In this document: positions 8,994 to 17,938 of the stretch, in pieces
Position numbering within the stretch: position 1 is the stretch's first letter
Layout: each line of letters begins with the position of its first letter
Source of the DNA: GCA-2737725 sp965229355
Lineage (GTDB): Bacteria; Pseudomonadota; Alphaproteobacteria; Rhodospirillales; Rhodospirillaceae
Assembly (NCBI GenBank): GCA_965229355.1
Contig: OZ245869.1
Coordinates: 2,790,001-2,854,000, forward strand
Length of the DNA: 64,000 bases
Direction of reading: 5' to 3'
The notes under the pieces: model-generated
Database searches by the model: none
What the model was told of the DNA's origin: nothing
Seen by the model: the letters and a program-made list of their open reading frames with translations, nothing else
Made by a program: the position numbers and the translations under genes

Positions 8994-11888
8994 GTGACAC
9001 GGACTCAGAATGCATTTGCGTGGCTGCGCTCAACCGTTGCCTATGGCGCGCTCTTAACAGGTGCCGCACTTGTTCCGGCGACATTCAGCTTACCCGCAGC
9101 AGCACAACAAACTGCTGCCGCAGATGAAGAGGTTGCGGAAATCATCGTGACGGGTTCGCGCATTGCGCGCCGCGATGCTGACTCGGTTGGTCCGGTCTTT
9201 ACCATCAACGCTGAAGATATTCGCGCATCTGGCGCTAATTCCATCGGTGAAATTTTACAGCAGCTTCCTGCTGCGGGCGTCAGCCTGAATACGAACGGCA
9301 CGCAAGGCACATCCTACGGCGCAAGTTCGATCAACTTGCGTTACCTGGGTGGTTCTGAAGGCAGCGGTAACCGCGTGCTTGTGTTGGTCGATGGTCACCG
9401 TTGGGTCGATGGTGGCGGTCAGCGCGGCTTCCGCGACTTTATTGATTTGAACACCATGCCCTTGGGCATGATCGAAGGTATGGAAGTGTTGAAAGATGGC
9501 GCATCGGCCATCTACGGCGCTGATGCCATTGCCGGTGTGGTGAACATCCAGACCGTACGTGACTTTGAAGGCGTGCGCGTTAGCGGTAAAGCTGGCGTAT
9601 CATCAGAAGGCGACGGCGAACAATATTCCAGCACCGTCACGTGGGGCCAGAAGTTCAGCAACGGTGGCTCGCTGATTTTGTCGGCCAGCTACGTGAATGA
9701 TCGCCCGATCCGCACTGATGCGCGTGATATCTCAACGCTGACACTAGTGCCGCAAACGGCTGTCGGAAATAACCCGTACGGTCTCTACATTTTGCCGGGC
9801 CTCTCAAATAATGCGTACTTCGGCACGCCAACAGGCTTTGGCACAACAACCGCGCCAATCGTGGCTAATGCTCTGGCGAACTACGGCGCAGGAAATCAGG
9901 CGGACGACAGCTTCCACATCGGCGCACTGCCGCGTGATTTTTATAACCTGCAAGCGCAGGGCATTTACTCGGTCGGTCCCAGCGAGCGTTACGGCGTTTA
10001 TGGTCGCTACAAAACCGACTTGTCCGACAATGTGCGGATGAAGACCGAGCTGTTGTATAATAAGCGCGACTCAAACCAGCTCTTCTCGCCTGTGCTGTTA
10101 GATATCGGTGGCACCTCGGGCACCATCACCGGCTTCTCGTTGCCGAATAACCATCAGTTCAATCCGTTCGGCACGGCCAACGGTGTGCCGACGGCCAATG
10201 CTGTGGGCTTTGCGGCCAACCAAGCGTGGCGTATCCGCCGTGTGATGAGCGATGTGGGTAACCGTAACAACATTCAGGATGTTGAAACTTACCGCGCCGC
10301 CATGACATTCGAAGGCGACTTTGAATTGTTCGGTAAAGACTGGTCGTGGGATGCATTCGGCAGCTATGCCAAGAACGAAACGTCGACCACGGCTGAAAAT
10401 GCCGTGAACTACGAAAACCTCGCGTTGGGTTTAGGTTCGACGGCCACGTGCGCCGCCACTGCAGGCTGCGTGCCGATCAATCTGTTCGCACCGATGACGT
10501 CCGCCCAAGCGCAATACATTCGCTACACCATCAACGAATACAACGAGACCGAGATTTACGACGCGACCTTCAACGTCACGGGCGAGTTGCTGGAATTGCC
10601 AGCAGGCGCCTTGGCGATTGCTGCGGGTTACGAGTATCGCACCAATAAAGCGAACGACATTCCTGATCCGTTCGTGAATGCGACGCCGCGATTCATCAGC
10701 CCGACGGCGACGACAACAACTGGCCAAACGCGCACGCCAACGAAGGGCAAGTATAACTTGCACGAAGCGTATGCTGAATTGGCCGTGCCGGTGTTGAAAG
10801 ATCAACCATTGGCCAAGTCGTTGGATTTAAGCTTGGCGGCGCGCTACTCCGACTACAATACGGTGGGCGACGCGACGACATTGAAGGCCGGTGCAGGCTG
10901 GCGTCCGGTGCAAGATATCTTGTTCCGGGGTTCATATGCGCAAGGGTTCCGTGCTCCGTCGATCTTAGAATTGTTCCAAGGCGGTCGTGAAACTAGCTTC
11001 CAAGGGATTGATCCGTGCAACGGCGGTCAAGCGGCTAATCCATCACTGCCGGGCTGTGCGGGCGTTCCTGCGGGCTACAACCAGAACGCCTATAACCTCA
11101 ACGGCCTTATCCCGGGTACGATTTCGGGGAACACCAAGCTGAAGCCGGAAACGGCGGATACTTACAGCTTCGGTGTTGCGATCCAACCGGAAGCATTGCC
11201 GGGCTTGGCTGTAACGGTCGACTGGTTTGATGTGACCATCAAAGATGCCATTGGCTCATTGTCGGCCACGCAAATCCTGCAACTGTGCGCCCGCCAAGCT
11301 GGTGTGTTCTGCGATCTCGTCACGCGTGATGCCTCAACAGGGGCTGTGCGTAACTTGTTGCAGGGTGCGCAGAACTTAAACGAAATCTCGACATCGGGTT
11401 TGGATGCCACCATCCGTTACACCTTTGAAACCAGCATTGGTGATATCGCAGCTGTGGCTGATGCGTCGTATTTGAATAAATTCCGTACCATCAGCCCGAA
11501 CCCGGCTGGCGGCGCTGCCATCGTTGATGATCGTGCCGGCAAGGGCGATCAACCGCGCTCGACCTATCCACGTTGGAAAGGCCAAACCAGCCTGCGTTGG
11601 TCTGATAACAATGATGTATGGGGTGCCATCTGGCGCGGTCGTTATATCGGCCCCACGACCGATGTGGCGAACGCTGTGAAAGACAACCGTACTAAATCGG
11701 TATTCTATCAAGATATCGAAGCGACCTATCACTTTGACAAGTACGAGTCCTCAATTACGGCTGGCGTGAACAACATCTTTAACGTTCAGCCGCCGACCTC
11801 GTATGCTAATGCGCCGATTAACTTCGACATCTATACTTATGATGTGAAGGGCACCACCTTCTACCTGAAGGTTGGGGCACAGTTCTAA
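8994..11888 (+). CDS. TonB-dependent outer-membrane receptor
   Basis: 964 residues from a GTG start with GAGGGGA about 9 bases upstream. A signal peptide ends near AAAQQ (about residue 38), followed by a plug domain with EEVAEIIVTGSRI and the motif VLKDGASAIYGADAIAGVVNI. A large 22-strand barrel ends in the expected C-terminal Phe (KVGAQF). Cargo is unknown. The transporter gene starts 16 bases after its stop and a hydrolase follows, so it probably brings in the substrate those two handle. Promoter space is shared with the divergent CapA-like gene (8777-8993). Confidence 0.95.
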   Translation: MTRTQNAFAWLRSTVAYGALLTGAALVPATFSLPAAAQQTAAADEEVAEIIVTGSRIARRDADSVGPVFTINAEDIRASGANSIGEILQQLPAAGVSLNTNGTQGTSYGASSINLRYLGGSEGSGNRVLVLVDGHRWVDGGGQRGFRDFIDLNTMPLGMIEGMEVLKDGASAIYGADAIAGVVNIQTVRDFEGVRVSGKAGVSSEGDGEQYSSTVTWGQKFSNGGSLILSASYVNDRPIRTDARDISTLTLVPQTAVGNNPYGLYILPGLSNNAYFGTPTGFGTTTAPIVANALANYGAGNQADDSFHIGALPRDFYNLQAQGIYSVGPSERYGVYGRYKTDLSDNVRMKTELLYNKRDSNQLFSPVLLDIGGTSGTITGFSLPNNHQFNPFGTANGVPTANAVGFAANQAWRIRRVMSDVGNRNNIQDVETYRAAMTFEGDFELFGKDWSWDAFGSYAKNETSTTAENAVNYENLALGLGSTATCAATAGCVPINLFAPMTSAQAQYIRYTINEYNETEIYDATFNVTGELLELPAGALAIAAGYEYRTNKANDIPDPFVNATPRFISPTATTTTGQTRTPTKGKYNLHEAYAELAVPVLKDQPLAKSLDLSLAARYSDYNTVGDATTLKAGAGWRPVQDILFRGSYAQGFRAPSILELFQGGRETSFQGIDPCNGGQAANPSLPGCAGVPAGYNQNAYNLNGLIPGTISGNTKLKPETADTYSFGVAIQPEALPGLAVTVDWFDVTIKDAIGSLSATQILQLCARQAGVFCDLVTRDASTGAVRNLLQGAQNLNEISTSGLDATIRYTFETSIGDIAAVADASYLNKFRTISPNPAGGAAIVDDRAGKGDQPRSTYPRWKGQTSLRWSDNNDVWGAIWRGRYIGPTTDVANAVKDNRTKSVFYQDIEATYHFDKYESSITAGVNNIFNVQPPTSYANAPINFDIYTYDVKGTTFYLKVGAQF

Positions 11889-11904
11889 CGTCGGAGTTCG
11901 TGTT

Positions 11905-13482
11905 TTGAGCCGGCAGCAGCAAACATCCGTTGAGCCCAAGAAAGGGCTTCTCGATAAAATTGCGGCTGCTGGCGATAAACTGCCCGATCCCACTTTTATT
12001 TTCCTGGGCTGTATCTGCGTTATCGTCGCGGTCTCGGTTTTGGCCGCGCAAGCGGGCTGGAGTGCGATTGAGCCTGCCTCTGGCAAATTGATCCAAGTGC
12101 AAAGTTTGCTGTCTGAAGCAAACGTGAAGCGCTTCTTAGTTGATATGCCCGATACGCTCACCAACTTTCCCCCGCTCGGGTTGGTGTTAGTCGTCATGCT
12201 GGGGGCGGCGGTGGCCGAGCGCTCTGGCCTTTTTAGCGCGCTCATGGGCGCTGCCGTGCGCGGTGTACCCAAAGCGGCGCTCACGCCAATGATTTTCCTG
12301 ATTGGTGTGATGTCGCACCATGCGGCTGATGCTGCGTATGTGGTGCTGATTCCGCTGTCAGCTCTGGTGTACGCTGAAGCGGGCAGGCATCCTGTGGCGG
12401 GTGTGGCGATAGCCTACGCGGGCATTTCTGGCGCGTTCGCTGGCAATATTATCCCAGGCCAGTTCGATATTCTGATGCTGGGTATCACCGAAGCTGCTGC
12501 CAAGTTGGTGGACCCTAGTTTTGTCATGAACCCCTTAGGCAATTGGTGGTTTACGGCATCCATCGGTATCGGTTTCACGCCGATTGCCTGGTACATCACC
12601 GACCGTATTGTCGAGCCGCGCTTAGGCGTGTGGGATGGGCGCAAGCCTGTTGATACAAATGCGGGCGAAGTGTTTGGCGAATTGAATGCGGCACAGCGCA
12701 AAGGTCTTCAGCGTGCAGGCATTGCTGCGGCATTGATTGTTGCGGTGTTCGCTGGTCTTACATTGTGGGCGGGTTATACGCCGCTGATTGATGAAGCAAG
12801 TTCCGGTCCGCAGCGTTTAACCCCGTTCTATCAGGCGCTGGTCGCGGGTTTCATGTTGCTGTTCCTGGTGTGCGGTTGGGCTTATGGCTCGGCTGCGGGC
12901 AGTGTGCGCAATCACCGCGATGCTGTGAAGATGATGAACGAGGGCATGCGCGATTTGGCCCCCTACATTGTCCTCGTCTTTTTTGCGGCGCATTTTGTGG
13001 CCATGTTCAGTTGGTCCAACCTAGGGCCGGTGATGGCTGTGAAGGGCGCAGGTGTCCTGCGTGGGCTGGAACTGCCCAACACCGCAGTCCTCACATCCAT
13101 TCTGTTGATGACCTCGGGGCTTGATCTGGTAATTGGCTCAGCCTCAGCGAAGTGGAGTGCCATGGCCCCTGTTGTCGTGCCCATGCTGATGCTGGTGAAA
13201 ATTTCGCCGGAACTCACCACAGCCGCATTTCGCATGGGTGATTCAATCTTCAACATTGTCACGCCATTGGCATCAAACTTTCCGCTGGCGCTGATTATGT
13301 GTCAGCGCTGGCGTCCTCAGTTTGGCGTGGGTTCGATGATTTCTTTAATGCTGCCCTACAGCATCGGTTTCATGATCGGTGGGCTTTCGCTCCTAATGCT
13401 GTGGTCCGGCTTCGAATTACCCGTCGGGCCGGGGGCGTCGGCCACATATGAGCCGCCTTCTCTTACGCTACCCGCACAATAA
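11905..13482 (+). CDS. AbgT family transporter
   Basis: 525 residues from a TTG start at 11905 with GGAG 8 bases upstream; a longer frame from 11872 would overlap the receptor gene. About 11-12 membrane segments. Family motifs include ERSGLFSALM, SHHAADAAYVVLIPL and the C-terminal ASAKWSAMAPVVVPM. AbgT proteins import p-aminobenzoyl-glutamate or export antifolates, driven by ion gradients. Placed between a TonB receptor and a CocE-type hydrolase, import of an aryl- or acyl-glutamate-like amide is a reasonable inference. Confidence 0.9.
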   Translation: MSRQQQTSVEPKKGLLDKIAAAGDKLPDPTFIFLGCICVIVAVSVLAAQAGWSAIEPASGKLIQVQSLLSEANVKRFLVDMPDTLTNFPPLGLVLVVMLGAAVAERSGLFSALMGAAVRGVPKAALTPMIFLIGVMSHHAADAAYVVLIPLSALVYAEAGRHPVAGVAIAYAGISGAFAGNIIPGQFDILMLGITEAAAKLVDPSFVMNPLGNWWFTASIGIGFTPIAWYITDRIVEPRLGVWDGRKPVDTNAGEVFGELNAAQRKGLQRAGIAAALIVAVFAGLTLWAGYTPLIDEASSGPQRLTPFYQALVAGFMLLFLVCGWAYGSAAGSVRNHRDAVKMMNEGMRDLAPYIVLVFFAAHFVAMFSWSNLGPVMAVKGAGVLRGLELPNTAVLTSILLMTSGLDLVIGSASAKWSAMAPVVVPMLMLVKISPELTTAAFRMGDSIFNIVTPLASNFPLALIMCQRWRPQFGVGSMISLMLPYSIGFMIGGLSLLMLWSGFELPVGPGASATYEPPSLTLPAQ

Positions 13483-13513
13483 AAATAAAACGCATAGTCT
13501 TGAGATTCTTCTG

Positions 13514-15391
13514 ATGCAGCCTGCCGCAACGCCATCAACTTCAATTCCCGCATCTGACATTGCCATTGAACGTAATGTGATGATCCCGATGCGCGATGGC
13601 GTGCGCCTTGCAGCCGATATTTATCGGCCGCTGCACGCCAAAGGCCCGATGCCGGTGCTGCTGGAACGCACCCCCTACGGCAAGCTTGAGACCAATCACG
13701 CAGATCGCTCGAAGGCGGACCCTGTGCCAAAATCTAAACCGCAAATGGCCATGCTGTTTGCGCAAGCGGGCTACATTTACGTCATCCAAGATTGTCGGGG
13801 GCGATTTAACTCGGAAGGCCGCTTTACGAAATATTTGAACGAAGGCCCCGATGGCGCGGACACGATTGCATGGCTGCTGCAACAGCCGTGGTGCAACGGC
13901 TCTATTGGTACACTGGGGTTGTCGTATAGCGCACACGTTCAATCTGCCTTGGCAGCGTTCACGCCGCCGGGCTTAAAGGCGATGTTCTTAGATTCTGGTG
14001 GTTTCTCCAGCGCGTTTCATAGCGGCATCCGTCAGGGCGGTGCGTTTGAATTAAAGCAGCTCACCTGGGCTGTGAAACATGCGCGTCTGTCGCCATTGAC
14101 GGCCGCTGACCCGAAACGCAAAGCCGCCTTGGATCAGATTGATATTTTTCATTGGCTGCGCGTGAACCCGTGGCGTCGCGGGGTTTCACCGCTGACAGCA
14201 GCCCCCGAGTACGAAAACTATGTGGTCGAGCAGTGGGAACACGAAACCTTCTCTGACTTTTGGCAGCGTCCGGCCCTCTATGCGCGTGGGCACTATGCAC
14301 AACTTGCCAAAGTTCCCGCTGTGCATATCAGTGGCTGGTATGATCCTTACGCGCTGACGGTGACCGAAAACTATCGCGGCACGGCAGATATCAATCCTGA
14401 CAATGTGCGTTTGATCATTGGCCCTTGGACGCATGGCCAACGCTCTAAAACCTACGCAGGCGATGTGGATTTTGGCCCGAGGGCCACGCTGGACGACAAT
14501 ATCGCCCCCGATTACGTCGCACTTCGATTGGCATGGTTTGATCAGCATTTGCGCGGTGCTGCACCAGCGCCAAATTTAGCCGCACCGGTCAAAATTTTCG
14601 TGATGGGCGGTGGCACTGGTTTGCGCACACCCGAAGGCCGCATTGATCATGGTGGTGTGTGGCGCGATGAGGCCGATTGGCCGTTACAACGCGCTGTCGT
14701 CACACCTTTTTATATGCACGAAAACGGTGGGCTTTCCGTCGATAAGCCGTTGCAAACAGCTGCGAGGAACTGGGATCATGATCCGGCTAATCCGGTGCCA
14801 ACGGTGGGTGGTGCTGTCACCTCTGGTGCGCCAGCTATGGAAGGCGGGGCCTATGACCAACGGGAAGAGAAAAGCCAACTGCTGAAAACCGTGCCAGGTC
14901 GCGCATTGGCAGACCGCGGTGATGTTTTGGTGTTCCAAACTGAACCGTTGGAGGAAGATACAGAAGTGACCGGGCCAATATCGGTGCGGTTGTGGGTGTC
15001 GTCCTCTGCGGTCGACACCGATGTCACCCTGAAACTGGTTGATGTGCATCCGGCCAACCCCGATTACCCGGACGGGTATGCTATGAACTTGACCCACGGC
15101 ATTTTGCGCCTAAGGTTTCGCGAGGGCTTTGAAACCGCAAAGCTGATGACGCCGGGCGAGGTCTGCGAAATTGCTCTCGAATGCTTCCCAACCAGTAACT
15201 TATTTAAGCGCGGACATCGCATTCGCATCGATGTCGCCAGCAGCAATTTCCCGCACTTCGATGTCAACCCCAACACCGGCGTTCCGTCGGCGGACGAAAG
15301 CACGCCTGTTGTTGCGCACAATACGCTGCATCTGGCGCCCAACACGCCGTCGCACATCTTGCTGCCCATCGTTCCCGGTGCGCGCGCGTAG
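13514..15391 (+). CDS. CocE/NonD family hydrolase (X-Pro dipeptidyl-peptidase S15 type)
   Basis: 625 residues from the ATG at 13514. Alpha/beta-hydrolase core: VMIPMRDGVRLAADIYRP, then RTPYGK, the nucleophile Ser137 in GTLGLSYSAH, the acid in GWYDPYA and the His in GPWTHGQRS. A jelly-roll C-terminal domain (VSSSAVDTDVTLKLVDV) is typical. Relatives cut cocaine ester, glutaryl-7-ACA and acyl or peptidyl amides. There is no clear signal peptide, so it probably acts in the cytoplasm on the imported compound. It follows the AbgT gene by 31 bases; its own LysR regulator follows 12 bases after its stop. Confidence 0.9.
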   Translation: MQPAATPSTSIPASDIAIERNVMIPMRDGVRLAADIYRPLHAKGPMPVLLERTPYGKLETNHADRSKADPVPKSKPQMAMLFAQAGYIYVIQDCRGRFNSEGRFTKYLNEGPDGADTIAWLLQQPWCNGSIGTLGLSYSAHVQSALAAFTPPGLKAMFLDSGGFSSAFHSGIRQGGAFELKQLTWAVKHARLSPLTAADPKRKAALDQIDIFHWLRVNPWRRGVSPLTAAPEYENYVVEQWEHETFSDFWQRPALYARGHYAQLAKVPAVHISGWYDPYALTVTENYRGTADINPDNVRLIIGPWTHGQRSKTYAGDVDFGPRATLDDNIAPDYVALRLAWFDQHLRGAAPAPNLAAPVKIFVMGGGTGLRTPEGRIDHGGVWRDEADWPLQRAVVTPFYMHENGGLSVDKPLQTAARNWDHDPANPVPTVGGAVTSGAPAMEGGAYDQREEKSQLLKTVPGRALADRGDVLVFQTEPLEEDTEVTGPISVRLWVSSSAVDTDVTLKLVDVHPANPDYPDGYAMNLTHGILRLRFREGFETAKLMTPGEVCEIALECFPTSNLFKRGHRIRIDVASSNFPHFDVNPNTGVPSADESTPVVAHNTLHLAPNTPSHILLPIVPGARA

Positions 15392-15403
15392 GGGCGTGGC
15401 ATA

Positions 15404-16330
15404 ATGGCGCGCTCGTCAAAACCCATTGATGTGAATAGCATCGGTTTGCGTGCGCTGATGACATTTCGCGCTATCATTCGTGAAGGCTCTGTCACCAAGG
15501 CGGCGCGAGGCTTGAAACTCACGCAACCCGCCGCAAGCCGTTTGTTGGCGCAGCTTGAAGGGGCGTTGGGGTTCGAACTGTTTTACCGCGAAAAGGGCAA
15601 GCTGATCCCCACACCGGATGGCTTGCTGATTTTCGATGAGGTTAGCCGGGCGCTCGATAACTTGGACCGCGTCAATGAACTGGCACGCGATATTGCGGAT
15701 TTCCGTGTGGGGCAATTGAAGTTGGTCGCGCCGCCCAGTTTGTTGGAAAGCATCATCCCCGGCATCGCTGCGGATTTTTTGCAGCAGTATCCCAAAGTCC
15801 GCCTGACGATTGACTCACATAGTGTTGAAGCTGCCAAGGCGTTGATTGCATCACGTGCGGTCGATGCTGGGTTTGCCAAACTGCCGCTGAACCGGCCGGA
15901 CCTGCAACATGAAACCGTGATGGTGAATGAAACGGCGTGCGTGATGGCGAGTGGTCACCGGCTTGCGAAGCACAGCGTTATTAAAGCCAGTATGTTGAAA
16001 GATGAGCCGCTGATACTGTTGGGGCTCGGGAGTACCTATCGCGCGCAGGTCGAAGCGGCTCTGGCAAAATCTGGCGTGAAGCCCGTGGTGCGGGTGGAAA
16101 CCCACACCGTTTCGTCTGCATGCGCATTAGCCGCGCGTGGCGTCGGTATTGCGATTGTGAACGAGGCCCTAGGCCGGGCTTATGTGCGCGATAAAACCGT
16201 ATTGCGCCGCTTCTCGCCCAGTATCCGCCACGAATATGCATTCGTCACATCAGCCGCAACGGCACCATCACGATTGGTGCAGGCGTTCCTGGCGCTAACC
16301 CGCAAGCATCTCGCAACGCTGCCACAATAA
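15404..16330 (+). CDS. LysR family transcriptional regulator
   Basis: 308 residues. The N-terminal winged helix (about 10-70) has the signature REGSVTKAARGLKLTQPAASRLLAQLE, given here in part only as family evidence; a substrate-binding domain follows (about 95-300). It is on the same strand directly behind the hydrolase and likely controls the receptor-transporter-hydrolase group. Unlike most LysR genes it is not divergent from its probable targets. The ligand is unknown. Confidence 0.92.
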   Translation: MARSSKPIDVNSIGLRALMTFRAIIREGSVTKAARGLKLTQPAASRLLAQLEGALGFELFYREKGKLIPTPDGLLIFDEVSRALDNLDRVNELARDIADFRVGQLKLVAPPSLLESIIPGIAADFLQQYPKVRLTIDSHSVEAAKALIASRAVDAGFAKLPLNRPDLQHETVMVNETACVMASGHRLAKHSVIKASMLKDEPLILLGLGSTYRAQVEAALAKSGVKPVVRVETHTVSSACALAARGVGIAIVNEALGRAYVRDKTVLRRFSPSIRHEYAFVTSAATAPSRLVQAFLALTRKHLATLPQ

Positions 16331-16503
16331 GATACAGAACGGCCGCCCGTATGCTCTATTGCTCTTGGTCATAAGGCCGATATGCAGCAGAAGCGGCAAA
16401 ATCCGCAAAAGTCGTCTTGACCTTGTAGTCGGCCCACGTAGGTTGACGCTGCGAAAGTGGTCAGTGTTTAAAGCGTAATCTGCTGTTCTATGGAATCCAA
16501 TTC

Positions 16504-17700
16504 ATGAAATTGTCGGTGCATCACGTTGGCGGGCGAAATGGAACCATTCCGCCCATTATAAAGTGGCGCGCGTTTTGGCCTATCATTGACGCAACCTTAT
16601 ATGAAGCCGATGGCCCTGCCGCCGCTCAAGCCCTAGAAGTTTGGCGAAACACAAAGAACGGGTGTGCCAGCGTCACTATCACACCGCGCTGCCTTGGTGA
16701 AGCCGAAGGTGTTTCTGATTTTTACATATGCTTTGATGGCAGCGCATCAGGCATGCTTCCGCTTGACCCTGCATGCAGCGAATACTGTTTCTTTACAGAT
16801 GTGCGCGGCAAGGGCGTCTATAAACTCGGCGATATGAAGAAAGCGGATGTCATCAAGTTGAAGGTATGGCCACTTTCTTATCTCATTAAGTCGGGCGAGG
16901 TCGTGAAGCCCGATGTTTTGTCCATCGATGCGGAAGGGGCGGGGCTTCAAATCTTACGGGGCGTTGGTGACGATAACTTTGAAAACATTGTCTGCCTTTT
17001 TGTTGAAGCGTCGCTCATTCCGATTCACAAAGGTGAGGCGCCGTTGCACGAAACGCTGAAATTCCTTTCTGATCGGGGTTTCCTCTGTATGGACCTTGGG
17101 CAGATAGCGCGTTACTCAATGGCCGAAATGCACATCGGGGCCTTTGATCGTGGTCCGCATAGTTATATCGAGGATGCTCTATTCCTGCGCAATCCTGCCA
17201 CCGTGGATTCTCCGCAGGTTCTCGAAAAACTAGCCCTTGTCGCGATTATGACGGGTGCGCTGAGTATTGCGTATGAGTGCTTTAAAAAGCTGGAAGCCAT
17301 TGTCGATCAACTTGAGTGGCGCGAGCCATCTTCAAATATTGCGCTGAATTGCTTGCACGATTTTTATAAAACGTGGTGGTGGTATAAAGCTGAGAAGCTT
17401 CCCAAGTTTAATGAAACCTTCACTAAGGAAATAAATAATTTTAAACAATATACCTTTGATGAGCCCCCGAAAGAGGTTGCTGATCGATGGAAGGCAAACT
17501 ATTTAAGAAAAATCCCAAAATATATTGAGGCCTTAAAAAACTATAAGTCTTATACCGAAGACGTCCCGACGCATGATGTGCTTTTTGAGAAGTACGGTTT
17601 GCTTGACCTCGCAGAGCAGGCCAAGCAAGAGCGTTTAAAGCAGGTCGAATTTCTTGAAAAAGTGCTGTCGCGACTCGTGATGACGCCGGTGGAGAAGTAG
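16504..17700 (+). CDS. FkbM family methyltransferase with extra C-terminal region
   Basis: 398 residues. The first 235 form an FkbM-like SAM methyltransferase: a glycine motif HHVGGRNGTIPP at the N-terminus, the acidic residue in LYEAD, and the hallmark LSIDAEGAGLQILRG near residue 139. FkbM enzymes O-methylate sugars or natural products, often in surface glycan or flagellin glycan loci. Residues 236-398 are helical, rich in Lys and aromatic residues and not recognised. No neighbouring gene shares its strand closely; the TPR-WavE gene upstream may serve the same glycan. Confidence 0.75.
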   Translation: MKLSVHHVGGRNGTIPPIIKWRAFWPIIDATLYEADGPAAAQALEVWRNTKNGCASVTITPRCLGEAEGVSDFYICFDGSASGMLPLDPACSEYCFFTDVRGKGVYKLGDMKKADVIKLKVWPLSYLIKSGEVVKPDVLSIDAEGAGLQILRGVGDDNFENIVCLFVEASLIPIHKGEAPLHETLKFLSDRGFLCMDLGQIARYSMAEMHIGAFDRGPHSYIEDALFLRNPATVDSPQVLEKLALVAIMTGALSIAYECFKKLEAIVDQLEWREPSSNIALNCLHDFYKTWWWYKAEKLPKFNETFTKEINNFKQYTFDEPPKEVADRWKANYLRKIPKYIEALKNYKSYTEDVPTHDVLFEKYGLLDLAEQAKQERLKQVEFLEKVLSRLVMTPVEK

Positions 17701-17938
17701 CTCTACAGCGTGGCGTTGGCGTTGCAATTGGTGACGTGCCGTTCGCCCCAGCCTACGTGTACCTCTCGGCATTGCCGTAGTAACTAACACTTGGCCTTGC
17801 CTAAGCTATTAAAAAATATGCAGTTTTTATCGCAGTCGGCTGTTGCGGATGCGACAACTCATCCTCGTTTGGGGATATCCGCCTTACACAAGTTCTGACA
17901 CTCTAGTCTGGCTTTCTGACGGCAGACGTGTGGGTCGT

